A stretch of DNA of 64,000 nt, taken from NCBI RefSeq assembly GCF_001720485.1, contig NZ_CP017114.1:1240001-1304000 (forward strand), given 5' to 3'. Each line of letters starts with the position of its first letter. Positions within the stretch are counted from its first letter, which is position 1. This stretch comes from Cobetia marina (GTDB taxonomy: Bacteria; Pseudomonadota; Gammaproteobacteria; Pseudomonadales; Halomonadaceae). Below the pieces are notes generated by a model. That model made no database searches. It had not been told where the DNA came from and saw nothing but the letters and a program-made list of their open reading frames with translations. The position numbers and the translations under genes are program-made. Below, in pieces: positions 45,901 through 55,007 of the stretch.

Positions 45901-46830
45901 ATGCCGCATCGTCACATCCTCTCCGCCCGCCATCTGCTGGGTGCCATCGCCGGTCTGTCTCTCGGCGCGCTGAGCCTGCAGCCCGCTCAGGCCGCGGATG
46001 ACATCATCCGCCTCGCGACCACCACCAGTACCTACAATTCCGGCCTGCTGGACAATCTGTTGCCGGCATACGAACAGGCCAACGATGTCACTATCCAGGT
46101 GATCGCCGTGGGGACCGGCAAGGCATTGCGCATGGGGCAGGATGGCGATGTGGATCTGGTGATGACGCATGCGCCGGGCGCGGAGCGCAAGTTCGTCGAT
46201 GCCGGGTATGGCATCGAGCCACATGGCGTGATGTACAACGACTTCGTGCTGCTGGGGCCCAAGGCGGATCCGGCCAATGTCGAGGGCATGTCCGACGTGG
46301 ACGCGGCCCTGGCCAGAATTGCCGAGAGCAATGCCGGCTTCGTGTCACGCGGTGATGACTCCGGGACTCACAAGAAGGAGCTGTCGCTGTGGGCGAGCGC
46401 CGATGTCGTCCCCGATTTCTCGGCATACAAGGCCGTGGGGCAGGGGATGGGCAAGGTGCTGAGCATGGCCAGCGAGCTGCAGGATTACACCCTGAGTGAC
46501 CGCGGCACCTGGCTTGCCATGCAGGACAAGCTCGACCTTTCCGTGCTGGTGGAGGGAGATGCGCGCCTGTTCAATCCCTACCAGGTGATTCTGGTCAACC
46601 CGGCCAATCATGAAGGTCTGAACACCGAAGGCGCCCGTGCGCTGGCTCAGTGGCTGATTTCCCGTGAGGGTCAGCAGGCGATCGATGACTTCCGTCTCAA
46701 GGGGCAGGCGCTGTTCCATGCCAGCCACGGTGAAACCGGTTTCGATGCCCAGAAGACTGCGGATGGCAGTGGTGCAGGTCAGGCAGCCGGCGGTGAGACT
46801 GCCACCCAGCAGGCGGCGCCGCGTTCGTGA
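45901..46830 (+). CDS. tupA: TupA, tungstate-binding periplasmic protein
   Basis: Substrate-binding protein of the tungstate ABC importer, 309 residues from the ATG at 45901, which has GGGAG upstream and is followed by a signal peptide ending near PAQAADD. The TupA signature TTTSTYNSGLL follows, then VGTGKALRMGQDGDVDLVMTHAP and RGDDSGTHKKE, which bind the oxyanion in this family. The C-terminal 25 residues are a Gly/Ala/Gln-rich tail. GTGA overlap couples it to tupB. Downstream cofactor genes suggest use of tungsten or molybdenum. Confidence 0.93.
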   Translation: MPHRHILSARHLLGAIAGLSLGALSLQPAQAADDIIRLATTTSTYNSGLLDNLLPAYEQANDVTIQVIAVGTGKALRMGQDGDVDLVMTHAPGAERKFVDAGYGIEPHGVMYNDFVLLGPKADPANVEGMSDVDAALARIAESNAGFVSRGDDSGTHKKELSLWASADVVPDFSAYKAVGQGMGKVLSMASELQDYTLSDRGTWLAMQDKLDLSVLVEGDARLFNPYQVILVNPANHEGLNTEGARALAQWLISREGQQAIDDFRLKGQALFHASHGETGFDAQKTADGSGAGQAAGGETATQQAAPRS

Positions 46831-47531
46831 CGCTCTGGCATACCACGCAGGAGGCCATGGGCCTCCTGCTGAGCATGGACGCCGCACTCTGGGAAATCAT
46901 CGGCGTCTCTTTCCGGGTCTCGCTGATGGCCATGCTGGTGGCTGTACCGCCGGCTCTGCTGATCGCCTTCGTGCTGGTGCGTTGCGCCTTCCCGGGGCGC
47001 TGGCTGTTGATCTCGCTGGTGAATACCCTGATGGCCGTGCCCACCGTGGTGGTGGGGCTGCTGCTGTTCATTCTGCTGTCACGGGCAGGCCCTCTGGGGG
47101 ATTGGCATCTGCTGTTCACCCAGCCAGCGATGATTCTGGGCCAGATTCTGCTGGCGCTGCCGATATTGGTGGTGATGCTGCATGCAGCACTGGCTGGCGT
47201 GGACAGGCGTGCCTGGGAAACCGCATTGCAACTGGGGGCATCCCGGCCTGCGGCGTTGTGGCGGTTGGTGATGGAGGCGCGCTTCGGGGTGATGGCCGCG
47301 TTGGTGGCGGCGTTTGGTAGAATCATCGCGGAAGTGGGTTGCGCTATGATGGTGGGTGGTAACATTGCCGGCTTTACCCGCAACATCACGACCGCGATCG
47401 CCCTGGAGACCCTCAAGGGAGAATACGCTCAGGGGGTCGCCCTGGGCATGGTGCTGCTGGTATTGGCCCTGGTGCTCAATCTGCTGCTGGGGCTGCTGCG
47501 TGGCCGTGGTCAGCTGGCCGTACAGGTCTGA
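46827..47531 (+). CDS. tupB: TupB, tungstate ABC transporter permease
   Basis: Inner-membrane permease, 234 residues, GTG start overlapping the tupA stop. Five or six helices are predicted, with MAVPTVVVGLLLFILLSRAGPLG. The EAA-like loop ETALQLGASRPAALWRLVMEARFG and the following GRIIAEVGCAMMVGGNI are typical of TupB and related permeases. Confidence 0.93.
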   Translation: MTLWHTTQEAMGLLLSMDAALWEIIGVSFRVSLMAMLVAVPPALLIAFVLVRCAFPGRWLLISLVNTLMAVPTVVVGLLLFILLSRAGPLGDWHLLFTQPAMILGQILLALPILVVMLHAALAGVDRRAWETALQLGASRPAALWRLVMEARFGVMAALVAAFGRIIAEVGCAMMVGGNIAGFTRNITTAIALETLKGEYAQGVALGMVLLVLALVLNLLLGLLRGRGQLAVQV

Positions 47532-47587
47532 GTGGCGTGCCGTGGATCACCGCATCGCGCAAGTCTGAATTGTCGTCTGGAGTTTCG

Positions 47588-48400
47588 ATGTCCCCCCTCA
47601 ACTCTTCGCCCTCATCCTCCTCGCCGGGCGAATCTCCCCATGAGGCCGTGCTGACCTCGTCGTCAGACGCTGTGCCAGACGCTATGCCAGAACCCGTGGC
47701 AGAGTCTGTGCCAGAGCCCCGAGCCGTCGCCGAGGAAAGCCTGCTGTGGGTGCGTGACCTGCAGTATCGTCTGCCTGACGCTCCCACGAGCCCTGGCCGC
47801 TTGCTGTGGCAGGTACCCTCTCTGCAGTGGACGCCAGACCCGAGGCGCGGCTGGGTGCACCTGAGCGGAGACAATGGCAGTGGCAAGACCACCTTGCTCA
47901 GGGTGCTGGCCGGCATGCAGCCTGCCAGTGGTGGAGAGCTTCGCTGGCAGAAGGGGGCCGCCGGCCAGATACGCTATCTGCACCAGCAGCCCTATCTCTT
48001 TGATACCAGCGTGGCCGGCAACCTGGTGCTGGCGGCGCGCTGGCAGCCGCAACGGCGCTCTGCCGGCGAGCAGCGCGATCAGGTCGAGGCCATGCTGGAG
48101 TGGAGCGGTCTGAGCGAGCATGCCCGTCAGCCGGCACGCTCGCTGTCCGGTGGCGAGCGTGCACGTCTGGCACTGGCGCGCGCTTGGCTGTCGCGTCCTC
48201 CCGTCCTGCTGCTGGATGAGCCAGCGGCCAATCTCGACCAGGCCGCCGTGGAGCAGCTGGCCATCCGTCTCGAGCAGATGTCCCAGGCGGGTTGCGCGGT
48301 GATTCTGTCCTCGCATCAGGACAACGCGCTGAGTCATGGCTGTACGGCACGCTGGACGTTGGCGGAAGCTAGCCTGCACACTGAGCGCATGCCTGGTTGA
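47588..48400 (+). CDS. tupC: TupC, tungstate ABC transporter ATPase
   Basis: ATPase of the Tup importer, 270 residues. The ATG at 47588 follows GGAG; a GTG frame 17 codons earlier is less likely. The first 50 residues are Ser/Pro/Glu-rich and probably disordered. The ABC core has Walker A SGDNGSGKTT, Q-loop HQQPYLF, signature LSGGERARLALARAW, Walker B VLLLDEPAANLD and H-loop SSHQ. It completes tupABC. A hairpin terminator follows before mobA. Confidence 0.92.
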   Translation: MSPLNSSPSSSSPGESPHEAVLTSSSDAVPDAMPEPVAESVPEPRAVAEESLLWVRDLQYRLPDAPTSPGRLLWQVPSLQWTPDPRRGWVHLSGDNGSGKTTLLRVLAGMQPASGGELRWQKGAAGQIRYLHQQPYLFDTSVAGNLVLAARWQPQRRSAGEQRDQVEAMLEWSGLSEHARQPARSLSGGERARLALARAWLSRPPVLLLDEPAANLDQAAVEQLAIRLEQMSQAGCAVILSSHQDNALSHGCTARWTLAEASLHTERMPG

Positions 48401-48404
48401 GCCC

Positions 48405-48436
48405 GACACGGGAAAGGTATCGTCGGTTCCCGTGTC
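48405..48436 (+). terminator. Hairpin after tupC
   Basis: A 10-bp perfect stem GACACGGGAA / TTCCCGTGTC with a 12-base loop, five bases after the tupC stop. The T-run is weak. Confidence 0.6.
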
Positions 48437-48495
48437 TTGCGTGATCAGAGGAATTTTCTCGCGCGTCCGCCGCGCCTGCATCGAGACCCTCTCGC

Positions 48496-49245
48496 ATGTC
48501 CAGACCCCACTCTGATGCCAACTCCGGCCCCTCTCGTGATGGCCAAACCAATCCCGGCGTGACACCTCTGCCGGCCAGTGGTGAACAGCTGGCGGCCTCG
48601 CTGACGCCGGCCAACATCACCGGTGTTATCCTGGCGGGCGGCCAGGCCCGGCGCATGGGCGGTGTCGACAAGGGACTGGTCATGCTCAATGAGGTGCCCT
48701 TGATCGCGCATGTGCTGGCACGCCTCACGCCCCAGGTCGGTGAGCTGCTGATCAATGCCAATCGCTCGCATCAGGAATATGCCGCCTATGGTCATCCGCT
48801 GGTGGAAGACCGTGAGGCGGGCTATTACGGCCCTCTGATGGGCATGGCCAGTGCGCTGGCCGCCGCGCATACCGAGTGGGTGATGGTGGTGGCCTGCGAC
48901 GTGCCGCACCTGCCCAATGACCTCGTGGATACCCTGAGCGTGGCGCTGATAGATCACGCCAACGGTGACAGGCTTGCCGGCTACCGTGTGCAGGGAGATG
49001 ACGCCTCGGCTGAGCCGGCGCTGCTGGCGGTGGCCGCCGATGACGAGCGCTATCACCCCGTCATCTGCCTCCTGCACCGTGGCCTTTTGCCATCACTGGA
49101 AGCCGCTCTGGCGGCAGGTGAGCGCAAGATCGACCGCTGGTTCGCGCAACATGTCTGGCTGACGGTGCAAGCGGGCAAGGCCGAAGACTTCGCCAATCTC
49201 AATACGCTGGATGAGTGCAGAGCGATGGAATCCGGCCCCCGCTGA
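48496..49245 (+). CDS. mobA: Molybdenum cofactor guanylyltransferase
   Basis: Cytoplasmic enzyme attaching GMP to Mo-molybdopterin to form the MGD cofactor; 249 residues. After an N-terminal low-complexity leader of about 40 residues, the nucleotide-binding motif VILAGGQARRMGGVDKG is clear. It is followed by NANRSHQEY, ECDxP-like VVACDVPHLP and EPALLAVAADDERYHP. The true start may be inside the leader. It lies between tupC and mobB in a Mo/W cofactor block. Confidence 0.92.
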   Translation: MSRPHSDANSGPSRDGQTNPGVTPLPASGEQLAASLTPANITGVILAGGQARRMGGVDKGLVMLNEVPLIAHVLARLTPQVGELLINANRSHQEYAAYGHPLVEDREAGYYGPLMGMASALAAAHTEWVMVVACDVPHLPNDLVDTLSVALIDHANGDRLAGYRVQGDDASAEPALLAVAADDERYHPVICLLHRGLLPSLEAALAAGERKIDRWFAQHVWLTVQAGKAEDFANLNTLDECRAMESGPR

Positions 49246-49616
49246 GACTGCCCGCATCGATTGCCATTGCGGCGCGGCCGCTGCCGAGCCTGAGCCGCAG
49301 GGCATTCAAGGCGTGTCATCCGACCCCACTCCGCTGGCCAGGCGAGTCATAATGATCCACGGTCAGTGCTCACCTGCCGTACATGTTGGAATTCAGCGGC
49401 GTATTGTCCTGCCGCGGCAGGCATGCCTGGCCTTGGACTTGCAGATTTACAGGCAAGCCTGTTGTGGCAGGCCACCCTTTTTTCATCATGTCGCCAACGC
49501 TCCTCATGAGCGGCGCTGAGAGAAAAGGGCCCGACATGTGGGTCGATGCCATCAGCATCATCGAATCGTATCGGCCATCACGTCGTGAGCACGCCGGAAA
49601 CCTCAAGAGAATCGTC
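49246..49616. other. mobA-mobB intergenic region
   Basis: 371 bases, long for adjacent cofactor genes on one strand. It carries a stem-rich element ending in six T residues (described separately) and a CATAAT -10-like hexamer near 49346. No gene is supported. Confidence 0.45.
49425..49483 (+). promoter_or_regulatory. Terminator-like structured element ahead of mobB
   Basis: GCCTGGCC (49425-49432) can pair with GGCAGGC (49466-49472) with one bulge, enclosing CTTGC (49438-49442) and GCAAG (49453-49457). A CACCC and a T6 run (49478-49483) follow. It looks like an attenuator 134 bases before the mobB ATG, but the fold is hand-drawn. Confidence 0.4.
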
Positions 49617-50327
49617 ATGCCCGAGTTGCCCACTGATGCCATGGGGCGCGAAGCGTCCACTGTCTCTCATTCTTGCTCTTCCGCTGATACCGGCGGCGGG
49701 ACGATGTCACCCGGTTGGGCGGCGAGACTTGCCGCCTCGGCCTGTCCGCTGCTGGGCATCGCCGCCTGGAGCGGCACGGGCAAGACCACCTTGCTGGAAC
49801 AGTTGCTGCCGGCCTTGCGTGAGCGTGGTCTGCGAGTCGCCGTCATCAAGCACGCTCATCATGCCTTTGATGTGGATACGCCGGGCAAGGACAGTCATCG
49901 CCTGCGCTCGGCGGGGGCAACTCCCATGTTGGTTGCCTCTGCCCAGCGCTTTGCGCTGATGATGGAGACGCCCGATCAACAGGAGGCGGATCTGGAGCAG
50001 CTTGTCGCGCAGCTCGATGGGCTGGCGGTGGATCTGATTCTCGTCGAGGGGTTCAAGCAGTGGCCATTGCCCAAGCTTGAGCTGCATCGCGCGGCCGTCG
50101 GCAAGCCGCTGCGGGCCTTGCATGATCCCTGGATACGGGCACTTGCCGTGCCAGGTTCAATGGATGAGCCAGATGATGAGCTAGATGGCGAATTCCCGGT
50201 GGCGCTTCCCGCGTATCTGACGCGGCTGGACCTCGATGATATCGATGCCTTGGCGGCCTGGGTGGCGGCCTGGCCGGTGCAATGGCGATTGAATGGCGGT
50301 CAGCCCCGTCAGGAGGTGGCCTCTTGA
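49617..50327 (+). CDS. mobB: Molybdopterin-guanine dinucleotide biosynthesis protein MobB
   Basis: GTP-binding accessory protein for the MGD step, 236 residues. The P-loop is SGTGKTTLLEQLL, followed by RVAVIKHAHHAFDVDTPGKDS, which is highly diagnostic of MobB, and LILVEGFKQWPLPKLE. I take the ATG at 49617 (MPELPTDAM), with an AAGAGA-type ribosome site; the frame stays open to 49383. Its stop overlaps the TTG start of moeA. Confidence 0.9.
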   Translation: MPELPTDAMGREASTVSHSCSSADTGGGTMSPGWAARLAASACPLLGIAAWSGTGKTTLLEQLLPALRERGLRVAVIKHAHHAFDVDTPGKDSHRLRSAGATPMLVASAQRFALMMETPDQQEADLEQLVAQLDGLAVDLILVEGFKQWPLPKLELHRAAVGKPLRALHDPWIRALAVPGSMDEPDDELDGEFPVALPAYLTRLDLDDIDALAAWVAAWPVQWRLNGGQPRQEVAS

Positions 50328-51733
50328 GTCTGTCGTGCTTTGACCCAAGATTCGGTGAGCGGATGCTGAGTGTCGACGAGGCGCTTGCGGTGCTGGGAGG
50401 CAGTCTGGCGAAGCTCGCGGCGACACGGCCCACCCAGCGCGTGCCACTCGCCCAGGCCGTCGGACATGTTCTGGCTGAGCCGGTGATATCGCCATTGGAT
50501 GTGCCTGCCCAGACAAATGCCGCGATGGACGGTATCGCGCTGGCCCACGCGTCGCTGGCTGCCGGCGCGCTGGATGAGAGGGATCGATGCCAGCTCCGAG
50601 TCATCGGCAGCTCGCTGGCAGGGCACCCCTGGACGGGGCGCGCCCTGGCTCCGGGGGAGGCATTGCGCATCACGACCGGTGCGGCCTTGCCGGCGGGGGC
50701 TGACAGTGTGGTCATGCAGGAGCAGCTCGACTATTTCACGCCCGATGCCTCGCCTGATTCAATGCTTGATGCCGATAGCCAGGCGGGTGACGCCGAGACT
50801 GCCGAGCAGGTCGTGATTGACGGCGTCAGCAGCGTTCGCGCAGGGCAGAATGTGCGTCAGGCAGGTGAGGATATCGCCCGTGGCAGTGACGTGATCTCGG
50901 CGGGGCAATGGCTATCGCCGGCGGCCATCGGGGTACTTGCATCGCTGGGACTGGCCGAACTCACCGTTCATCGTCCGCTGCGTGTGGCGATCTTCTCGAC
51001 CGGTGATGAAGTGACGGCTCCGGGAGAGCCCTTGCCGGCCGGCGGCATCTATGATGCCAACCGTTTCAGCCTCACGGCTGCCTTGCATGCCGAGGGAGTC
51101 GAGGTGCTGGATCTCGGCATTCTGCGTGACCAGCGCGAGGCGTTGAGCATTGCCCTGCGAGATGCCGCGGCGCGGGCGGATCTGGTGATCACTTCCGGCG
51201 GCGTGTCGGTCGGCGAGGCAGATCATGTGCGCAGCGCGCTGGAGGCCTGTGGCCAGCTGGCGCTGTGGCGGATTGCCATGCGTCCCGGGCGCCCTCTGGC
51301 CTTTGGCGCATTGGCGGCAGAGGAAGGCCGGCAGGTGCCGTTCTTCGGTCTGCCCGGCAATCCGGTCGCCACCATGGTGACCTATCTGCAGTTCGTGCTG
51401 CCGGCGTTGCGCATGCTGGGGGGGCTGGGTCCGCTGAGCCCGGCACCGGCAGACCACTCGGAGACCCTGGCATGCTGGCAGTCACCGCGTCTGCAGATGG
51501 TGGCAGGCGAGACGCTGCGCTCACGGCCTGAACGAGTCGATTATCATCGCGGCCGGGTGACGCTCGATGACCAGGGGCGTCAGGTCGTGACTACTACTGG
51601 CCGCCAGGGATCGGGGATTCTGACTTCGATGCTGGCCGCGCAGTGTCTGATCGAGATCCCGGCAGGCTGCGCCTCCCTCCAGGCCGGCGACCCGGTCATG
51701 GTGCAATGGCTGGGGACGCGTGGCCTGTCCTGA
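50324..51733 (+). CDS. moeA: Molybdopterin molybdenumtransferase
   Basis: Enzyme inserting molybdenum (or tungsten) into adenylated molybdopterin; 469 residues, about 60 longer than E. coli MoeA because of low-complexity inserts near 140. I set the start at TTG 50324 because an excellent AGGAGGTGG lies 7 bases upstream and overlap with the mobB stop gives coupling. Motifs: PLDVPAQTNAAMDG, ITTGAALPAGADSVV, STGDEV, PGGIYDANRF-like GGIYDANRF, SGGVSVGEADHV and FGLPGNPVATMV. Confidence 0.93.
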   Translation: MSLSCFDPRFGERMLSVDEALAVLGGSLAKLAATRPTQRVPLAQAVGHVLAEPVISPLDVPAQTNAAMDGIALAHASLAAGALDERDRCQLRVIGSSLAGHPWTGRALAPGEALRITTGAALPAGADSVVMQEQLDYFTPDASPDSMLDADSQAGDAETAEQVVIDGVSSVRAGQNVRQAGEDIARGSDVISAGQWLSPAAIGVLASLGLAELTVHRPLRVAIFSTGDEVTAPGEPLPAGGIYDANRFSLTAALHAEGVEVLDLGILRDQREALSIALRDAAARADLVITSGGVSVGEADHVRSALEACGQLALWRIAMRPGRPLAFGALAAEEGRQVPFFGLPGNPVATMVTYLQFVLPALRMLGGLGPLSPAPADHSETLACWQSPRLQMVAGETLRSRPERVDYHRGRVTLDDQGRQVVTTTGRQGSGILTSMLAAQCLIEIPAGCASLQAGDPVMVQWLGTRGLS

Positions 51734-51900
51734 TGGCCTGCCAGGCCGAGCGATCGAACGCGGAGTTCGGCGGGTCGTCCGACATCCTCGGGCCGCCGAC
51801 AGACCACGAAACAGGATCTACCGGGCTGTCGTGACGACCGCCCATGCTTACAGAGGTAACCGCCACCCCCGGCGGACCTGATACGGATACGAGACAGCTA

Positions 51901-52716
51901 ATGAGCCTTACCCATCTCAACGCCCGCGGCGAAGCCCATATGGTCGATGTCGCGGACAAGCAGGAAACCCGGCGCGAGGCCCGTGCCAGTGCGCGGGTCA
52001 GCATGCTGCCTGCCACGCTGGCCTTGTTGGCGGAGGGCGGCCTGCCCAAGGGAGATGTGCTGGCCACGGCGCGTATCGCCGGCATCCAGGCAGCCAAGCG
52101 CACCCATGAGCTGATCCCGCTCTGCCATGCCTTGATGCTCTCCAAGGTCACGGTCGATTTCACGCTGGATGAAGTGAACAGCTGTGTCGAGATACAGGTG
52201 TTCTGTCGCCTCAACGGCCGCACAGGTGTCGAGATGGAAGCGCTGACGGCTGCCTCCGTGGCAGCACTGACCCTGTATGACATGTGCAAGGCGGTGGATA
52301 AGGGCATCGTGATCGGCGACATCCAGCTGGAAACCAAGACAGGTGGCAAGAGCGGTGACTGGCAGCGTGAGGCCATGCAGGAGGAGGCGCCAGCCCCGAC
52401 GGGAGTGCCGGCCGCCCTGGCAGTCGCATCCGAGGACGTGTCGCCTGTCACGGCGGTGAACGGCAATCTGCGCATCCTGTTTCTGGCCGAGCTGCGTGAG
52501 CGTCTCGACCTTGAGTCACTCTCGCTCAACCCTGCCACCCTGGCCGATGCCACGGTCGGTGGGCTCAAGCGCACCCTGGCACTGCGTGATCCGCAGCTGG
52601 AAGCGCTCAATGACTCGCGCGTGCTGTGCGCCGTGAACCAGGACATGGTGCGTGATGATCATCCTCTGAAGGCCGGTGATGAAGTCGCTTTCTTCCCGCC
52701 CGTCACGGGAGGCTGA
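51901..52716 (+). CDS. MoaC-MoaD fusion protein
   Basis: One open frame encodes two pathway proteins. Residues 1 to about 158 are MoaC, which makes cyclic pyranopterin monophosphate from the MoaA product; [49 protein letters not shown] and [24 protein letters not shown] are diagnostic. After a Pro/Ala/Val-rich linker (about 159-185), residues 186-271 are MoaD, the ubiquitin-like sulfur carrier. It starts [16 protein letters not shown] and ends PPVTGG, the thiocarboxylated tail. An internal GTG at 52456 could also yield free MoaD. moaE begins one base after the stop. Confidence 0.9.
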   Translation: MSLTHLNARGEAHMVDVADKQETRREARASARVSMLPATLALLAEGGLPKGDVLATARIAGIQAAKRTHELIPLCHALMLSKVTVDFTLDEVNSCVEIQVFCRLNGRTGVEMEALTAASVAALTLYDMCKAVDKGIVIGDIQLETKTGGKSGDWQREAMQEEAPAPTGVPAALAVASEDVSPVTAVNGNLRILFLAELRERLDLESLSLNPATLADATVGGLKRTLALRDPQLEALNDSRVLCAVNQDMVRDDHPLKAGDEVAFFPPVTGG

Positions 52717-52717
52717 G

Positions 52718-53281
52718 ATGACGACACCCCTTGCGACTGCCGATCGGGCCTTTTCGGTCAGCATCCAGTCAGCGGATTTCGATATTCGCGCCGAGCAGGC
52801 GGCCCTGACCCATGCTCGGGGGGATATCGGTGCGGTGGTGACCTTTACCGGGCTGGTGCGTGATTTCAATGAACGCCCCGATGTCCAGGCACTGACACTG
52901 GAGCATTATCCCGGCATGACGGAGCGCAGCTTGCAGGCGTTGCTGGTGGAAGCGCAGGAACGTTTCGCGCTGACAGGGGCGCGTATCATCCATCGCATCG
53001 GGCGCCTGGCGCCCATGGACAATATCGTGCTGGTGCTGGTGGCAAGCGCGCATCGTCAGGCCGCCTTTGCCGGTTGTGACTTTCTGATGGACAACCTCAA
53101 GTCGCGTGCGCCTTTCTGGAAAAAGGAGCATACCGCCTCTGGCGATTACTGGGTGCAGGAGCGCTCCAGTGATCGCGATGCTCTGGAGCGCTGGCACTCT
53201 TCGGCAGAAGGCGCTCGGACACACTCTGCCAAGCAGGATTCCCTGACTCCTGTGACACCTCAGACCCTGGGAGATGGTTGA
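52718..53281 (+). CDS. moaE: Molybdopterin synthase catalytic subunit
   Basis: Large subunit of molybdopterin synthase, which with MoaD converts cPMP to molybdopterin; 187 residues. [34 protein letters not shown] and [11 protein letters not shown] (with the catalytic lysines) are typical. About 35 extra C-terminal residues ([16 protein letters not shown]) extend beyond E. coli MoaE. It is one base from the MoaC-MoaD stop and overlaps the moaA start in TGATG. Confidence 0.95.
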   Translation: MTTPLATADRAFSVSIQSADFDIRAEQAALTHARGDIGAVVTFTGLVRDFNERPDVQALTLEHYPGMTERSLQALLVEAQERFALTGARIIHRIGRLAPMDNIVLVLVASAHRQAAFAGCDFLMDNLKSRAPFWKKEHTASGDYWVQERSSDRDALERWHSSAEGARTHSAKQDSLTPVTPQTLGDG

Positions 53282-54267
53282 TGGAAACCCTGGTCGATGA
53301 TTTCGGGCGTCGCATTCGCTATGTGCGTCTCTCCGTGACGGATCGCTGTGACTTTCGCTGTGTCTATTGCATGAGCGAGGAGATGACATTTCTACCGCGG
53401 GACGAGGTATTGAGTCTCGAGGAAATCGCCCTGCTGGCACGCGCCTTCGTGGAGCTTGGGGTCGAAAAGATTCGCCTGACCGGTGGTGAGCCATTGGTCA
53501 GACGCGATATCGGTACTCTGGTGGAAGATATCGGCGCGCTTGACGGGCTGAAGGATTTCTCCATGACCACCAATGGGGCGGGCCTGGTCAAGCATGCCGC
53601 TCGTCTCAAGGCCGCCGGCATGCAGCGCCTCAACATCAGTCTTGATTCTCTGGATTCTGAGCGCTTCAAGGCCCTGACGCGTACGGGGGATCTCGACAAG
53701 GTGATCGCCGGTATCCGGGCCGCGCGGGCAGAAGGCTTTCGCATCAAGCTCAATGCTGTCGTGCTCAAGGGGCGCAATGATCATGAGGTCGTTTCTCTGG
53801 TCGACTTCGCGCGCCAGGAAGGGTTGGATATCAGCTTCATCGAGGAAATGCCGCTTGGGCAGGTGTCCGATCACGGGCGTGAGGAGACGTTCTGTTCCAG
53901 CGATGAAGTGCAGGCGCGGATAGAGGAGCATCACGCGCTCATACCGACGCTGGAAGACAGTCTGGGACCGGCCCGGTATTTCCGCATGGCAGACAGTGAA
54001 ACGCGCGTAGGCTTCATCTCGCCGCACAGTCACAACTTCTGCTCGACCTGCAATCGTGTTCGAGTGACGGTAGAAGGGCGTCTACTGCTATGTCTGGGCA
54101 ATGAGCACTCGCTGGATCTGCGTGCCATCATGCGCCGTGACCCCGGCAATATCGAACCTCTCAAGGCGGCCATCATCGAGGCGATGCATCTCAAGCCGGA
54201 GCGTCACCACTTCACGACCGATGGTGATGTCCAGATCGTCCGCTTCATGAACATGACCGGTGGCTGA
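53281..54267 (+). CDS. moaA: GTP 3',8-cyclase (radical SAM)
   Basis: Radical SAM enzyme for the first step of molybdopterin synthesis, converting GTP to 3',8-cyclo-H2GTP; 328 residues. The ATG at 53281 overlaps the moaE stop and has GGGAG upstream. The first Fe-S cluster site is CDFRCVYC (CxxxCxxC), followed by TGGEP and SLDS. The second cluster site uses [18 protein letters not shown]. The C-terminus ends in Gly-Gly, as needed for activity. A perfect terminator follows, closing the mobB-moeA-moaCD-moaE-moaA unit. Confidence 0.96.
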   Translation: METLVDDFGRRIRYVRLSVTDRCDFRCVYCMSEEMTFLPRDEVLSLEEIALLARAFVELGVEKIRLTGGEPLVRRDIGTLVEDIGALDGLKDFSMTTNGAGLVKHAARLKAAGMQRLNISLDSLDSERFKALTRTGDLDKVIAGIRAARAEGFRIKLNAVVLKGRNDHEVVSLVDFARQEGLDISFIEEMPLGQVSDHGREETFCSSDEVQARIEEHHALIPTLEDSLGPARYFRMADSETRVGFISPHSHNFCSTCNRVRVTVEGRLLLCLGNEHSLDLRAIMRRDPGNIEPLKAAIIEAMHLKPERHHFTTDGDVQIVRFMNMTGG

Positions 54268-54331
54268 CGAAATCGCCATCTGAATCTCTTGGCTGGCTTG
54301 GGATATCCACTCGACAACACGATAAACCTTC

Positions 54332-54363
54332 ACAAGAACCCTGCCTTCGAGCAGGGTTCTTGT
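54332..54363 (+). terminator. Terminator after moaA
   Basis: Perfect 13-bp stem ACAAGAACCCTGC / GCAGGGTTCTTGT with a 6-base loop; TTGTTGG at the 3' side. Confidence 0.85.
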
Positions 54364-54404
54364 TGGGCGGTGCTGTGGCAACACTGCCTTGCTTTTGACA
54401 AGGC

Positions 54405-54432
54405 TTGTCAGCTTTCAATTAAGGCTTATACT
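54405..54432 (+). promoter_or_regulatory. Promoter of the H-NS-like gene
   Basis: TTGTCA (54405-54410) and TATACT (54427-54432), 16 bases apart, in an AT-rich stretch 74 bases before the ATG. A TTGACA at 54395-54400 is at the wrong spacing. Confidence 0.6.
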
Positions 54433-54505
54433 TTGCTGCAACATCCAATCAACTATCGTGTCCCTCATTGGATTCCAGTTTCGCCCGCATGGTGGAGGTA
54501 GCAAG

Positions 54506-54793
54506 ATGACCGCAGAATCCCTGGAAAAGATCGCTCGCAACAAGAATGTCGCACGTGCAGCGGCACGCCAGTTGTCCATGGAACAACTGCACAAGCTTTC
54601 TGAAGTCATCAATGAAGTCATTGAGCAGAAAGCCGAGGAAGATGAACAGCGTCGCGAAGAAGAAATCGCCAAGGAGCGCAAGCTTGCCGAGATTCGTGAT
54701 GCGATGATCGAAGCGGGTCTTTCCGTCGATGACCTGGTCAGTGACCAGCCGAAGCGTCGCGGTCGTCCGCCGAAGAACAAGTCAGCACAGTAA
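54506..54793 (+). CDS. Small H-NS-like protein ending in an AT-hook
   Basis: A 95-residue protein. Residues 1-80 resemble the H-NS oligomerisation region: a helical, charged coiled coil with RKLAEIRDAMIEAGLSVDDL, comparable to E. coli [20 protein letters not shown]. The H-NS C-terminal DNA-binding domain is absent. Instead the protein ends in a basic AT-hook (residues 84-90, RRGRPPK). The GGTGGAGGT ribosome site is good. It is probably a nucleoid-associated or xenogeneic-silencing type protein, but its exact family is not certain. Confidence 0.75.
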   Translation: MTAESLEKIARNKNVARAAARQLSMEQLHKLSEVINEVIEQKAEEDEQRREEEIAKERKLAEIRDAMIEAGLSVDDLVSDQPKRRGRPPKNKSAQ

Positions 54794-54900
54794 GCGTTGC
54801 CCGGCACGGGGCCCCAGTGGATGAGGTGGATCACACTGGCGGTCATGACGGTAGAGTGGGACGTCTCTGCTGATGGATGTTCCAGCGTGCATTCAGGCAT

Positions 54901-54939
54901 GAAAAAGCCCGATCGGTATTTTTCCGATCGGGCTTTTTC
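54901..54939. terminator. Bidirectional terminator after H-NS-like gene
   Basis: Perfect 16-bp stem GAAAAAGCCCGATCGG / CCGATCGGGCTTTTTC with a 7-base loop; A and T runs on both sides. It also serves the convergent RNase J-like gene. Confidence 0.92.
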
Positions 54940-55007
54940 ATGCTTCAAGGCAGGTGAAAGGCCGGGGGAATGGCAGTAGCCTGACAGGCTTGCCTGTCAT
55001 GGCGTCT

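Noticed and set aside
51844..51900. Upstream start of the MoaC-MoaD frame at 51844
   Set aside because: The added 19 residues do not match MoaC; the ATG at 51901 aligns with known MoaC starts.
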